Assembly: GCA_014281115.1 (NCBI GenBank) | Contig: JACONQ010000006.1 | Location: forward strand, 2,480,001 to 2,544,000 | DNA from: Laburnicola sp. R22_1 | Lineage: Eukaryota > Ascomycota > Dothideomycetes > Pleosporales > Didymosphaeriaceae | DNA length: 64,000 nucleotides | Direction: 5' to 3' | Shown: in pieces, positions 52,130 through 63,394 of the stretch | How the letters are laid out: each line of letters opens with the position of its first letter | Position numbering within the stretch: position 1 is the stretch's first letter | Translations under genes and position numbers: made by a program | The notes under the pieces: model-generated | Database searches by the model: none | What the model was told of the DNA's origin: nothing | Seen by the model: the letters and a program-made list of their open reading frames with translations, nothing else

Positions 52130-53113
52130 ATGCCCTACAACGATCAAGAATAGTTAAACTTGAGCCTCCCGCCTGATGCCCCAAAGGACGACCTTCACAC
52201 TATTCGTGGAAGAGCAACGAGCAACCTCGAAAAGTGCAAGTTATTCATTATCATACCCAGGCAAGAAGTTATCGACAAGACACGAAATCACCAATACCCT
52301 TCAGACTTGCTGGAGCAGATCACCAGTACGACAGACAAACGATGGGGTTTGACAACAGACCCTGTTCTAGCACGTCTATGTCAGATAAAGCGCCAGGATT
52401 TTCATCATGTCGCTCTTGTTCGCGGAGGCACAAGAAGATATCCCACTTGGGACTACGGGGATGATTGGCTTAACGAGGTCGAAGCAATCTTCAAATACTG
52501 CGGCCGAAAGTTCCCTTTCCTCTTCGGCTTCCAAAGGGATGCCGCCGACCCCAGCATCTTCCATACAAACAATCGTACGTACTGCCAGAAGAGAGTTGAG
52601 ATTGCAGCATGCTGACCTCATCTAGTGATGCGCTGGATCTCATCCGTGGACTTACATCTTGATGTTCTGAAACTGTCTACTCCGGATCTTGCGGAGGCAG
52701 GCGAAAGGTTCGAGACAATGTACGACAACCAAGATAAAACAATCAAGAACGCATGGGGTCATTGGATCAACAACGAAATAAACAAACGTGATCATAACTC
52801 CTTATCAGATTACCCAAAGGAGTACGTCGAAGAGATATCACAATCCCTGAACGACATCTATCTGAAACAGACCGAAGGATGGAAGGCTATAGAGCCTTTG
52901 CGCGAGATTTTGACAACTGGAACTACCAAGGATACTCTTCGTCCGCTCATACAGCTTATGCTCAAGATGAACATGGAACATGATGACGCGGGCACAGACG
53001 AGGAGTTCAAGAAGTTCCTGGAGAAGATGCACTTATATGCCTCCTGGAAGCCATCGAGCTCGAGCGAGCACCACCCTCCTCAGTACCCGAACATACTGAA
53101 CACTCCGGAATGA
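52130..53113 (+). pseudogene. Unknown gene with premature TAG at codon 8
   Basis: First ATG after the TATA box: MPYNDQE, then TAG (52151-52153), then an open frame LNLSLPPDAPKDDLHTIRGR and onward. Exons 52130-52574 and 52626-53113 are joined by a 51-bp intron with a GTACGT donor; without the TAG the product would have 310 residues. No other ATG exists in the rest of exon 1. I recognise no domain; the sequence is hydrophilic and mixed alpha (DDWLNEVEAIFKYCGRKFPF, SQSLNDIYLKQTEGWKAIEP). The TAG fits CAG changed to TAG. Alternatively the TAG could be the acceptor of an unseen upstream intron (donor GTACGC near 52076), which would rescue the frame. Confidence 0.6.
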
Positions 53114-53199
53114 TTGATTGCACGGCGGGTGTCGGTTTTGTGGTTCGAAATGCAAACCAGCCTTTTGCGACATGGGCTCCGCAAGGTGCGGAGGTGTTT

Positions 53200-53450
53200 G
53201 TTTTTCCTACTGTTTTTCCTACTGTTATGATACCTCGGACATTGTTCCAGGATCCCACACTCTTTTACTGTTATTGGATAGTTTCTTTTGCGAAAAGGAC
53301 GGGGGAGGGTGAGGGGGTGTTTGTGTTTCTTTACTGTTTTTCCTACTGCTTTTCCTACTGTTTTTCCTAATGTTTTCTGTTCTGTACTGTTATGATACCT
53401 AGGACATGTTCCAGGATCCCACAATCTTTTAATGTTCTTAGATAGTTGAT
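53200..53450 (+). repeat. TTTTTCCTACTG minisatellite with a 63-bp direct repeat
   Basis: Units of about 12 bp, TTTTTCCTACTG, occur near 53205-53225 and 53330-53370. A longer block, TACTGTTATGATACCT...GATCCCACA, is present at 53220-53282 and again at 53385-53447 with a few changes. It lies in the 3' flank of the preceding gene. Confidence 0.75.
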
Positions 53451-54538
53451 ATTTAATACAACGGATATACTGTTCTGTTTCACTGTTTGAGCGAGCTCCT
53501 TGATACACATGCTGGATTTATGACTATGCGTGCTGAAAAAGGGTTCGGAGTATCATGACCATCGGTCTCGACTGAGACCCCCGGGCACTTCACAGTCAGA
53601 TCACATAATTAAGGAACTTTTCGATTTCAGAAATAATACAGTTATAGGTGCCGAAGATGCGCGCGTCATCAACTCAATCACATGTATGCACATGGTATCT
53701 CACAGAGCTGGTACACAGAAAAAAAGGTTGTAGCTAGATTTTCTTTTACCGTAGTATAGTTGCGGGGTGCAGCTTTGTTCACAAAAAATTATCATGACCA
53801 TTTCTGCGATGCCAAATCTATTTACATTCGTCTCAATGTACAAAGAAACGGAAGCCGGGTTGGACTACAGAGATTACCGGTACAACAAAGTCGATCGCGC
53901 TTCCTTAGTGTAGAAGCGACGATGCGGATGATGAGTGGGACTTAGCAACTTTCCATGATCGTTCTCTCTTGCCTGGGAGTGGTTCATAGTACCAGAAAGT
54001 ATCTGACTACACTGAGGGGGTTCGGTTCTATTATAGTCAATGCAGGAGCAAACTGCTGATTTCGTTTAAGCGCTACAAATGACGTGCGAGACGAATTTGT
54101 TATGGTATCTCCCCATACCAGAATCGCACCACCCTCCGTTCCGCTCGTGCTTGTGTTGCGCTTGGGTACTATTCATGAACCATATAAGAATATGTTTGGA
54201 TCTATATTATGAATCAAGCCATGTTAGAAATTCTGACGAAGACCAATGAGTTAAAAAATTTTTTTTTGAAACCCCCAAGCGGTCAACATGCCTGCATTAG
54301 GTACGCCATCAAGACTGGTTTTTTATGGTCGCTAAATTTCGGAATTTAGTGTCTTCGCGTTGGATAGTCCCGGTCGTACACTAAGTGCGCGTGGGAAGCA
54401 CTCATTGGGGGTGAGGCAAATGTGTGAAAGCACAGGCGATCTAAGATCAGTGAAATATTGATAGTCCCTCGCTTCGTATATAAAGGCGTAACTTCTTCCG
54501 ACTCTCCACCCGCATCGACTCAACACCGGCTAAGGAAA
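53451..54538. other. Intergenic region, 1.1 kb
   Basis: No supportable gene. A poly-T run lies near 54263. A TATATAAA at 54477-54484 stands 55 bases upstream of the next gene start. Confidence 0.45.
54477..54484 (+). promoter_or_regulatory. TATA box of the F-box-like gene at 54539
   Basis: TATATAAA with a short C-rich leader to the ATG at 54539. Unusually close to the start codon. Confidence 0.4.
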
Positions 54539-55516
54539 ATGGCGCCCGGTACCGAAGAGCACAAGCCCTACCACATGTCGTGGGCTTGCAGTGATCGCAT
54601 GCGCTCCTTCCCGTTCCTGGAACTTCCGCCTGGTAGGTGCTATTGCCCGACTCGCCGACCCGACTCAATTTTAGCTTACACGAGGTACCTAGAAATCCGC
54701 AATTGCATATACGATTTCGCCATGGAGGATCCTATTGAGAGAGGAAGTTTTGTTGCACACCTCACGAAGCGAGGCGCGAATAGCACACCGACGGCACATG
54801 GACATCCAAGCAGCACGCAATTGCTCCGTTCTCGACGCGAGTTCTACGGCCTGACACAAGTCTGTCGCCAGATCCGACAGGAGTTTCGACCGATATACAG
54901 CGCGCGCAACGAAGTTTGAATCTACGGGAAAGACTGCGCCCGTTATGCTGAGTTTCTGTTGGACACCTTGCCCGAGACCGCACTCGAAGAACCGACGGCA
55001 GCAAAGGTTGTAGTGGATCTTGTGACACCTGACGGCCCCAATATGCCGCAAGACAAGGAACAGGTTTGGTCCATGATCAAACTGTGTTGCGCTTACCCGT
55101 CGATCTCGGTCTCGTTGGCTTGCTTTCCTAAAAGTGAACCCAGAACCATAAACAGAGACTTCTCGGCTATCAACGGGCAGCTTAGAAGAATGTTCTCGGG
55201 TAACATGAGCAAGTGGCGAGGATACGAACTGGAGCGCCTGGAAGAAGTTCGGTTCCACTTCGGGGGCGACCTGGACCAGCTTCTCATAATTATAAAATTC
55301 AAGCCAGACTTTCTCAGGGTAGGATATCGCGATCTTCGCTCACTCTCTTACCGCGGCCCCGCCGTTGCGCAGATAAGGGAACTCAAAGAGAAGATCTATG
55401 GCAACGATTACGACGACATTGTCTTTGCTATCAGTGGCCGGACCGAGTATGGGAGCAAACTTGTTGCCGATATGCGCTCCAGAGGACGTTTCAAAGAACT
55501 CTGTGGAGGATTATGA
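54539..55516 (+). pseudogene. F-box-like gene with one in-frame TGA
   Basis: Exons 54539-54632 and 54693-55516. The 60-bp intron joins FPFLELPP to EIRNCIYDFAM, the family motif, at the same position as in the gene at 2324. LTQVCRQIRQEFRPIYSARN follows at about residue 90. A TGA at 54917-54919 interrupts ARNEV-IYGKDCARYAEF; the frame then runs 199 codons more (LERLEEVRFHFGGDLDQLLI, SGRTEYGSKLVADM) to TGA at 55516. Continuity on both sides shows a single nonsense change, probably CGA to TGA, in an otherwise whole gene of about 305 codons. A truncated 106-aa product keeping the F-box-like part could still be made. Confidence 0.75.
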
Positions 55517-56207
55517 CAACTATGAGTAGCAGACATGGAGAAGCATAGCAGAGCTCACGGTCTTCAAGAGAGTCATTTCTCAAGCCCATTGTGTATCATC
55601 CCGCAATGACGACACCGATGTCGTTCGCATACATAGCTTGGAAATACATCCTTTGTCTAATTCCATCAGCTTGCGTCTCGTGCGCAGTTAGTTTGCTCCT
55701 TTCTTCTCTGTCTTAATTATATAAGAATCGCGATAGACTGAATGATTTCGAACTCCACCTCAACCAGAATTTCTAATATTTTCAACCTCGCAAGATGCGC
55801 ACAATATACCCAAAGTCACCTGCGCGCAGGAAGTGCACCTGGGCAGTCCTGCAAACGCTGTCTCAGCGCCATTGCACGTGCACACACAACTCGTGGTGAC
55901 GCAAACTCTACATCTATGACTCAGCTCAGCTCTTTAAAACCCTGAGTGAATCAGAGACGGTAGGCTCTTTTGGCCGTGGGGGAAGTACGATTTAACTGCG
56001 CAGACTCTTATTCACCCACGCGGCACGCAGCAGCTCAGTATATAAGCCCCACCACCCGACCGGACTCTTTCTTTCCACGCACCTCATCGCTACCTCCAGA
56101 GCGACGACAAATTGACAAGAAAAGTCAATTCAATCACAAGGTAAAACCAGCCCAGAACCCCCAGCATCCCTCAATCCCCACTCCCTCGTTTGCACACCGT
56201 TTGCAAG
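55517..56207. other. Intergenic region
   Basis: No gene supported. TATATAAG at 56039-56046 is a likely TATA box for the RNA-binding gene starting at 56208. Confidence 0.5.
56039..56046 (+). promoter_or_regulatory. TATA box of the RRM gene
   Basis: TATATAAG, 162 bases upstream of the ATG at 56208, followed by a C/A-rich leader. Confidence 0.4.
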
Positions 56208-57466
56208 ATGCCTCGTGGAGAGAAAATCGAATTGGGAGACTGTAGCGTGCCCGAGGAGCGGGTCCTCCGCTTGACGAATCTCCACTGGGACACGACCGAC
56301 GGAGATATCGCGCACTTCTTTCAGCAGTACGATGTAGTCGACTTCAAGCGGGACAGGCACGCCAAATCGCGCAAGTTTACGGTCGCGTACGTTCTTCTAG
56401 CCACTCTCGATCAAGTGGTGCGAGCCATCGACGATCTGCATCTCAAGTTCATTCGCGGTCGAGAGGTGAGGGTTATGCGCGCCAAGGGCGGCTTTACGTG
56501 TAAGTTGTACACTCTTTCTTTATTACTGCTGGTACTATTAACCAAGTGACGAAGTCTGGCCTCCTGAACGCCTCTAAGGCCAAACAAGAGCTAGCCTGGC
56601 AGAAGCATGCCGCAACATCGACCTCCACCGCCGCCGAAATGGCGCCCAACTTTCCCCCGCTGCCAGGCCAAGAGGCTCCAGTGAACCAGACCAGGTTCAC
56701 TTTTCTACAACGACCCCAGCTGGCCCCTGGTGCATTCGTCGCCCAAGCTTCACCCGGTACGCCCGCGAAGTACACGCCGAACAAGTGCACGCCGGACAAG
56801 GGCACACCAACCAAGTACAAGCCGCGCATCAATCAGCCTGCCGATGCCGCGAACGATCCAAAGCTCCGCGTGCTGCTCATCACCAATGTGCATCAAGATG
56901 CGAACTTGAATGCCATCAAGCTCTTCTTCAAGGACTTCAATGTCCTGGACTTCAAGCGCGACTAAAAGCGCGGCCAGCAAAAGCTCAGCCAAGTGGGCTT
57001 CGTCCTCTTCAGCACGGTAGACGAGCGCAACCGCGCAAAACACCTTCGGAGCGGGGCAAAGCTCATGGGGAGGGAGGTTGGCCTCGAGTTTGCCACTCGA
57101 GGAGTGAGGGTGTCGGAGGAGGGGTTTCTGCCGGAGGGGGTATTATGGGAGGAGGAAGTGCCGCAAGGTGCGGTTGCTTTGGGGGTGGAAGAGGAGGGGC
57201 TCGGTGAGGTGAGGAGGGGCTCGGGTGTGAGCCCGAAGACGATGGTCCTTCAGGACTTCAAGGAGAAAGAGACGCGGGAGTGGAGTGGGGAGGGGGAGGA
57301 TGGGAGGCCGGTCTTCCAAGACCCGTGGAGGGTGCGATTTGTTTCGCCTTGGAATCTGGCGGGCAAGGATAGCAAGGACAAGCGGGCCAATATGGTCACG
57401 GAGGCAGAGTGGTTCTCGTTCTGGGAGGACCAGAAGGCTAAGTACCTTGTGAGGTCTCGCTTTTAG
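56208..57466 (+). pseudogene. Two-RRM RNA-binding protein gene with one in-frame TAA
   Basis: Exons 56208-56499 and 56547-57466, 47-bp intron. RRM 1 at residues 18-95: RVLRLTNLHWDTTDGDIAHF, DVVDFKRDRHAKSRKFTVAY (RNP-1-like), REVRVMRAKGG. A Pro/Thr-rich linker follows, then RRM 2: LRVLLITNVHQDANLNAIKL, NVLDFKRD, a TAA at 56963-56965, then KRGQQKLSQVGFVLFSTVDE. The stop falls inside RRM 2 at a position where CAA (Gln) would fit, between a beta strand and RNP-1. The frame then continues 167 codons to TAG at 57466. The whole gene would give 403 residues. As it stands the product loses most of RRM 2 and the C-terminal tail. Confidence 0.78.
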
Positions 57467-58107
57467 AAGCTAGACTGGGCTGGGCATGGATTAGACTGGG
57501 ATAAAATTGCTAGATGATAATGAACTTTTGCATGCTTTCTAAATTTTCTTCATTAGTAGTTTGATGTTCAGATTTCATTCCTTGAATACACTCAAAAAAT
57601 ATTTACCCAAGAATTTCAGGCTCTGTGAATTATTATAAATTCAATCTAAGCAGGGGGCTCTGCTTTTTTTGTCATGATATTTGAGATGAAAGCCTTTGTC
57701 GTTCAACCCCTAGGTAGTTAATTTAACAACACATAAATTCAATAACTTAAAAATATATTGAGGGTATACAGGCTATGCTATTGGGACGCCAGTATCTAGA
57801 GTACTATCCTATTTTAGAACACTCTAATCACACATGCAGGGTAGGGCCTTACATGTGAGTTACTCTAGGCTCTATAGCCCCTCTTCCAAATGGACTTCTC
57901 ATAGTACATTGGATACCTACAGGCTTCAATCTGAAAGCAGGCAGACTACAACAACAGTATCCTTTTCAGGCCTCAAAAACTCTACTAACAGTACGGACGC
58001 CTAGCCAGTGAGTCTTCTCAGGCTCTTCAAAGAATAATACATCTAGCATTCCCATAGTGCATTGAAGAACGACTGACTCTACTCTCCCAAGACAATGCGC
58101 CCACCAC
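57467..58107. other. AT-rich intergenic region
   Basis: 641 bp with no gene. The middle (57700-57880) is AT-rich and resembles old repeat DNA, but I could not match it to another part of the window. Confidence 0.45.
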
Positions 58108-59894
58108 TTAAATAACGGGACCACCCTTGGCCCTCATGCGAGCGCCATAGATCTGCAGTAGCGTAAGGATGATCGAAGCAGCCGCGACAATGCCAGCCTG
58201 GATACCGAACGACTGCCCGTACCCATGGAGTTGACCCCACGGCTCTTGGAAGTATCCAACGGAGAAACCGGCACCGACTACATCCCATTAGCACTGCACA
58301 CGAAGTATAAAGATCAGGTACTTACCACGAGCGAAGTTAAGCAAGCCCGCAACCTCCGAACTCGCACTCCCATACGAGTCCAAACAGTACGCCGTCAAAC
58401 TCACACTCGCCAACATACTCCCAACAACGTACATGCCCCATCCCATAATGATACCAGCGTAGCTGAGGTGCTTCTCGAGAGTCTGGCCAACGAGTACGAG
58501 ACCCGGTACCATAAGGATGACGACGACTTGGTTCATGAGCAGACGCGCTTCGGGCTTGAATACGCCATTGTGCTTCTTGACGTAGCGTTTGGCGATCAAG
58601 TCGTTGAAAAAGTGGCCGCTGAGCTCGCCGATGGTGACGGCGATGAGGGGCGCGAAGAGCAGGTAGCCGATGGCGTTGTTGTCGAAGCCGTAGCCGCCGA
58701 ATTCTTGGGGTGTCTGGAGGAGGATGGCGGATGTGATGTTGATGCCGACAACCCACATGAAGGTCATGGCGCTAGTGATTGGTCAGTATAAATATCGGAC
58801 AAGTACAGGGATTGTCGTACTAGTATATCATGGCAGGTATCATGATAGGCTTCAAGAGCGTCTTCACGAGGCGGGTTACGGCGTGGCTGAGCTGGTAGAA
58901 CCCGGCAGATCTGTGGTTCTGGATCTGCCAGATGCCTAGCAGACGCGACATGCGGCCCATGAAAGTCTTGGGTCGAGCAGGCTGCTTTTCTTGTGGGATG
59001 GTGCGGTCATAGAATGTCTCATCGGAGATTAGGATGATGAGGATCAGGTCAAGAGCACCGATGGCAAAGACGAGCCACATGACAATGCGCCACTTACCTC
59101 CGGTGCCGGCTATGATGAAGTTACCGAACATGGGCGCAAGGTAGGGCGTCAAGAACACCCCGTACGTCCAGATGCCGATCTTACGAGCGTGCTCGTGGAA
59201 GTAGAACATGTCTTTGATGCATGCCAGGCCGACGATTTGGAAAGCGCAGAAGCTGAAACCCATGAGGACTCGGAAGCCATAGTAGACGGCGTAATTTTCA
59301 GTGACGGCACAGGCGATGGTGAAGGCACAGCCGGCGAGCGTGGACCAGAACAGAGCAGGACCGCGGCCCCACCATGTGGACACAATGATCCAGAAAAGAC
59401 CACCGATAGCACTACTCGAGTTAATATTGGGTTACAAAAAGAAGAGAACTGACTTACACCATGAGGACATTCAAGTTACCGGTTTCGTTGACCTTGGCAG
59501 GTGTTTTGTTCCACTCCAAGCCCTGAGACATGATCAGAGGGATACCAGCAGCTGAGCTGTAGTCTCCTAGACCAGCGGTGATAGATAGGACGATAAGAAC
59601 GGCATGCTTGCGAGCGGGCGACCAGTTGAGCGGATCATTGGGATCGTCCGACGGCTGAGGGACCAAGACGGTATGGCCATCAGGCGCAAGCTTCAAGTTA
59701 CTATCGACAGCAGCAATGTTCGCATCGACCACAATATCGTCTCCAACATCTCGCTCGTGCGCATGCGGGACCTGCACGACCTGCACGGTGTGGTGCAGGA
59801 TACCAGCTTCCTTGTCAGCCAGAACGTCCATCTCGTCGGCTGTGAATAAAGAATGGTCGAGGAAGGCTGTTTCGATTCTGCAGGAGGTTGGCAT
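58108..59894 (-). CDS. Major facilitator superfamily transporter (DHA1-like)
   Basis: Exons 59894-59458, 59411-58821, 58771-58326 and 58277-58108 encode 547 aa, introns of 46, 49 and 48 bp. A cytosolic N-terminus of about 110 residues ends in SDDPNDPLNWSPARKHAVLI, the entry motif of fungal DHA1-type drug/polyamine:H+ antiporters. About twelve hydrophobic segments follow; VSTWWGRGPALFW is the loop 2-3 equivalent. The central cytosolic loop contains IPQEKQPARPKTFMGRM. The last exon begins with GAGFSVGYFQEPWGQLHGYG, usual for the HOL1-like subgroup, and ends ARMRAKGGPVI. Substrate unknown; plasma membrane location inferred. Confidence 0.9.
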
Positions 59895-60632
59895 GCGTTG
59901 ATTGCACCGTTATATAGCAATATTGTCAAGTGCATCGAGGGTTTCACATGGCAATACCATGCCAGCGCCACACATCATTCCAGAAAAAAGTAACTAATCG
60001 ACGAAGGAACAAACCGAAACCCGGTGACCCGAGTCTTGACTCTGGGCCCACACAAGACTCTTTCTGGGCTGGGGCTTTTCTGACGATACCAGGTCCGATT
60101 CTGACAGTGTTGTTACCCATTCTTTCATTTCTGGACCACCTTGGATGTGCGAAATCTTCGTTTGCTTCATTCGCGTGAAATCGATCGTCGAATCCAAGCT
60201 TAATTCCTCGCGCAGCTTCCACGGTTTAGATTATGCCACGCTGCTTGCGCGTACTCGTATGTTCATGGTAGTGTCAAGTTTGGGGTGTTGTGACAATCAA
60301 GTGGGCCATTGCGGCAACGAATGTGACTAGGGATGGGACTAGGGTATCCCAGCTCGGACCGAGCCACAAGGCTACGCACCTGCTGTGGAACCGCTGCCCG
60401 AAGTCCGGGAGATTCTCACAGAATGTTGGCCAATAGAGGGGCATTGTGAGCGTCTCTCATGTTTGATTTGAAGAGAAAAAGTTCAATTCCCGAAGTCCTG
60501 GTCGGGTGGTCCACAGCCACGCGATAGCCCACGCGATAGCCCACGCGGTGACTCGCGTAAACGATGCCTGTCAAGGCATACGCCCATGACAATGTTATTA
60601 CATTCCAAATTCTACATTCCAAGTCTGATGCG
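59895..60632. other. Intergenic region
   Basis: MFS promoter and IND1 3' flank. A 12-bp unit CCCACGCGATAG is repeated at about 60518-60550. No gene supported. Confidence 0.45.
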
Positions 60633-61688
60633 TCACTTTTGCAACCCTATCAATTGTGCCACTTCTTGCGTGATAGAGGCGAACACTTTCGCTCTGGGAC
60701 TGTCTGGTTCCGCGACCACGGTAGGCTTCCCACCCTCTGTATCTGCACGCATGGCCGTATGCAGGGGAATTTCCCCCAACAGTCTCATGTCGTATGTTCG
60801 GCACATGGCCCGCAATTTATCCATCTCTCCGAAGATATTGTGCATCTCCCCGCATCCGGGACATCGGAAGCCACTCATGTTGCACACCAGCCCTAGGAGG
60901 TTCGTGTCGACTTTGCGGAACAGCTCGACGCCTTTCACAGCGTCTTTAAGCGAGAGGTCCTGGGGTGTAGATACGATGATGGCGCCATCGAGGACAAGCT
61001 GCTGAGTGATGGTCAACTGCACGTCGCCCGTCCCGGGTGGCAAGTCGAGGACGAGGACGTCCAGACCGCCCCACTCGACTTCGTGGAGAAGTTGTTGCAA
61101 AGCTTTCATCACCATGAGGCCCCGCCATGCCACTGGCGAGGACTCTGGGATAAGGTAGCCCATCGACATGCTCTTCAATCCATAGTTTGACAGCGGTATG
61201 AGTTGATTATCTGATGTTTTTGGTCAGATTCCAAGCGGGGGTGGGCCAGGATCACATCAGAGATCAGACTGACTGGCTGAGAGTCTTGGCTCGCCGGAGA
61301 GGTTCATCAGAGTGGGGATCGAAGGGCCGAAGATGTCTGTGTCCAGAATGCCAGCTCTGTATCCGCTGCGCGCAAAGCTGAGGGCCAGGTTCACTGTAGC
61401 GCGGTCAGTCCCGCGGCCACGTGTTGTTCTTGAGCGCGTGGCATGCCTGCAATGGTGCTTTTTCCGACGCCTCCTTTGGCAGACGACACGGCGATGATTC
61501 TCTTCACGTCTTTGATGCTTCGCTTTTGCGGCAGCCCTCGTTGCATGCGAGGCATCTGCGGCGGTGCGCCGGAGCGCGGTAATCCCTGGCACCCGTGATC
61601 AGTGGCAGCGCTGAAGCGACAATGAGGAGCATACCAGAGGGTTTTCATGCTGCAGGCGGCGGAGTGTGGAGAACAATCGCGGCTTCAT
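60633..61688 (-). CDS. IND1: Mrp/NBP35-type iron-sulfur carrier IND1 (NUBPL), mitochondrial
   Basis: Exons 61688-61635, 61585-61447, 61393-61274 and 61210-60633 encode 296 aa. Ind1 is a P-loop ATPase that delivers Fe-S clusters to respiratory complex I in the mitochondrial matrix. The N-terminus MKPRLFSTLRRLQHENPL is a plausible presequence, followed by GLPRSGAPPQMPRMQRGLPQ. The deviant Walker A is SSAKGGVGKSTIAVNLA, Walker B-like VLDLPPGTGD, and the cluster-binding CxxC is FRCPGCGEMHNIFG. Intron 2 (61394-61446) has a GC donor (GCAG|GCATGC); no GT site keeps frame. The gene is divergent from BFR2 with 169 bp between start codons. Confidence 0.93.
61394..61446 (-). other. GC-AG intron in IND1
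   Basis: 53 bp, donor GCATGC, acceptor CTACAG. It sits directly after the Walker A motif (KSTIA) and restores VNLALSFARSGY. Confidence 0.75.
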
Positions 61689-61857
61689 GGTCGCATTGTG
61701 CTGGTGACGAATGAGCTGCGGAGAAAGTCCGCAGCGGAGGGAGGAGCGACCCACCCAAAACGCGCCTGCCAAGAGTTCGCCCACGGAAACTTTTTTGTGG
61801 AGCGCAAACCTGCTTTTCCTACCTATTCCTCACGCACCGCACCCCACCTCCACTAGC
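61689..61857. promoter_or_regulatory. Short bidirectional promoter, IND1 / BFR2
   Basis: Only 169 bp separate the two start codons, so the genes must share promoter DNA. The region is C/T-rich on the BFR2 side and has no TATA box. Confidence 0.6.
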
Positions 61858-63394
61858 ATGAAGAAATCAAAGATCACAGGTAATGATACGGCAGCTATCT
61901 GAATAAAATCGGGTCTAATCATGTCGCGCAGACTTCGATCCGGAGGCGCTGCTGGACCCAGCTCCATCGAGCTCGAGCGGAGACGAGCAGTCCGATCTTT
62001 CGGGCGCTGAAGAGCAGGATGGAGGACGCGAACATTACGTCGACGTGGGAAAGAGCAAGTTGAGGAAGAAAGAAGTCGTTCCTCTGGGCCCGCAGTACAC
62101 CGGAAGCCGGGTCAGCCGCCGCGCCGCTGAAGACGAGGACAGCGATGATCCTTTTGCAAGAGGATTTGATGGGAGCGGGAGCGAGGACGACAATAGAGGC
62201 GCAAATGATTCTGCAGATGGCATAGCCTTGAACGGCGCGACACCAGCGAGCGACGAAGAAGAGGGAGAGTCAGACCAGAAGGAGGTCGACGATGACGGAG
62301 AGAACTCAGATATGGAAGAGAACATGGATGATACGGACGATGGTGATGAGGCAGATTCTGAAGAGGGCTCAGAGAACGATGCGTCAGAGAACGAAGCCAC
62401 AGGCGAGACGTCTAAGCTCCGCGACATGTTCAAAGATAGCAAAACACTCGCCACAGGCCTTGCCACTGCCGCTCAAGCCGATGTCGCAAAGGGCCAAGCC
62501 ATCAAGACTCAACGAGAGACCTTCGATTCACTTTTGAACACCCGAATCCGACTGCAGAAGGCGCTCATTTCGACAAACTCGACGTTCGCCGAAACCTTCG
62601 AAGACGCTTCGGCACCTGAAGCTTCGATTGAGGCCGCCGAGGCCGCTGCATTGACCCTCCTGAACAATCTGACCGATTTGAAACTTTCCATGGAAGAAGC
62701 GCGTACGGGAGAGAAGCGGAAGCGGGCGCCTTTTAGCCCTTCAACTACCTCATCTGAGATCTGGGATATCTTGCGCACATCCGACTCCGCTGCGAAGAAG
62801 CAACGGAAAGCTACCTTGGAGAAATGGTCCGCCAAAACTCGCACAGCCAGCGTTAGTACTTCCCAAAGGCAACTTAACGTCAGCGCGCAACAGAGCTTGA
62901 CCGAAGTGCTCGAGACGCAACTCACCAACTCGACCCACCTCATTGCTCGAACCCAGACACCTCGCTCCTGTGCGCCACTCCAATCTGCCTCTTCCAAGCC
63001 GGCGCCCGATTCACGCATCTACGATGATGCCGACTTCTACGGCCTACTTTTGAAAGAGCTGCTCGAGCAACGGTCCGCTGATCTTTCCAACAGCGGCGCG
63101 GCAGAGTTCGTCGTACAAGCGCCATGGCAGGTAGCTCGTGAAGCGAAGACCAAGAAGATTGTGGACACCAAAGCAAGCAAAGGTCGGAAACTGCGCTACA
63201 CGGTGCATGAGAAGCTACAGAACTTTATGGCGCCGGAAGAGAGGGGGCTGTGGGGCGAGCGACAGAGAGACGAACTGTTTAGCAGTTTGTTCGGGCAGCG
63301 TCTTGCATTGGGTGAACAGGATGACGCGGAGAGCGAACAGGACGATGATGCCGTGGATGCTGAAGAGCAGGGCCTGATGCTGTTCAGAAATTAG
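61858..63394 (+). CDS. BFR2: BFR2/AATF-type ribosome biogenesis protein
   Basis: Exons 61858-61879 and 61932-63394 encode 494 aa; the first exon holds only seven codons plus one base (MKKSKIT) and splices to DFDPEALLDPAP. Bfr2 acts in the nucleolar SSU processome during early 18S rRNA maturation; the human relative is AATF/Che-1. Visible parts: YVDVGKSKLRKKEVVPLGPQ and YTGSRVSRR at 55-85, a long Asp/Glu/Ser-rich region, the AATF central domain (RETFDSLLNTRIRLQKAL), and the C-terminal Traub domain (IYDDADFYGLLLKELLEQRS, KASKGRKLRYTVHEKLQNFM). The order and length fit the family. Confidence 0.93.

Noticed and set aside
54917..56965. Programmed readthrough at the TGA (54917) and TAA (56963)
   Set aside because: The following bases (ATC and AAG) are not leaky contexts; nonsense mutation is the simpler reading.
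57700..57880. Possible MITE in AT-rich DNA
   Set aside because: I could not find convincing inverted repeats or a target duplication.
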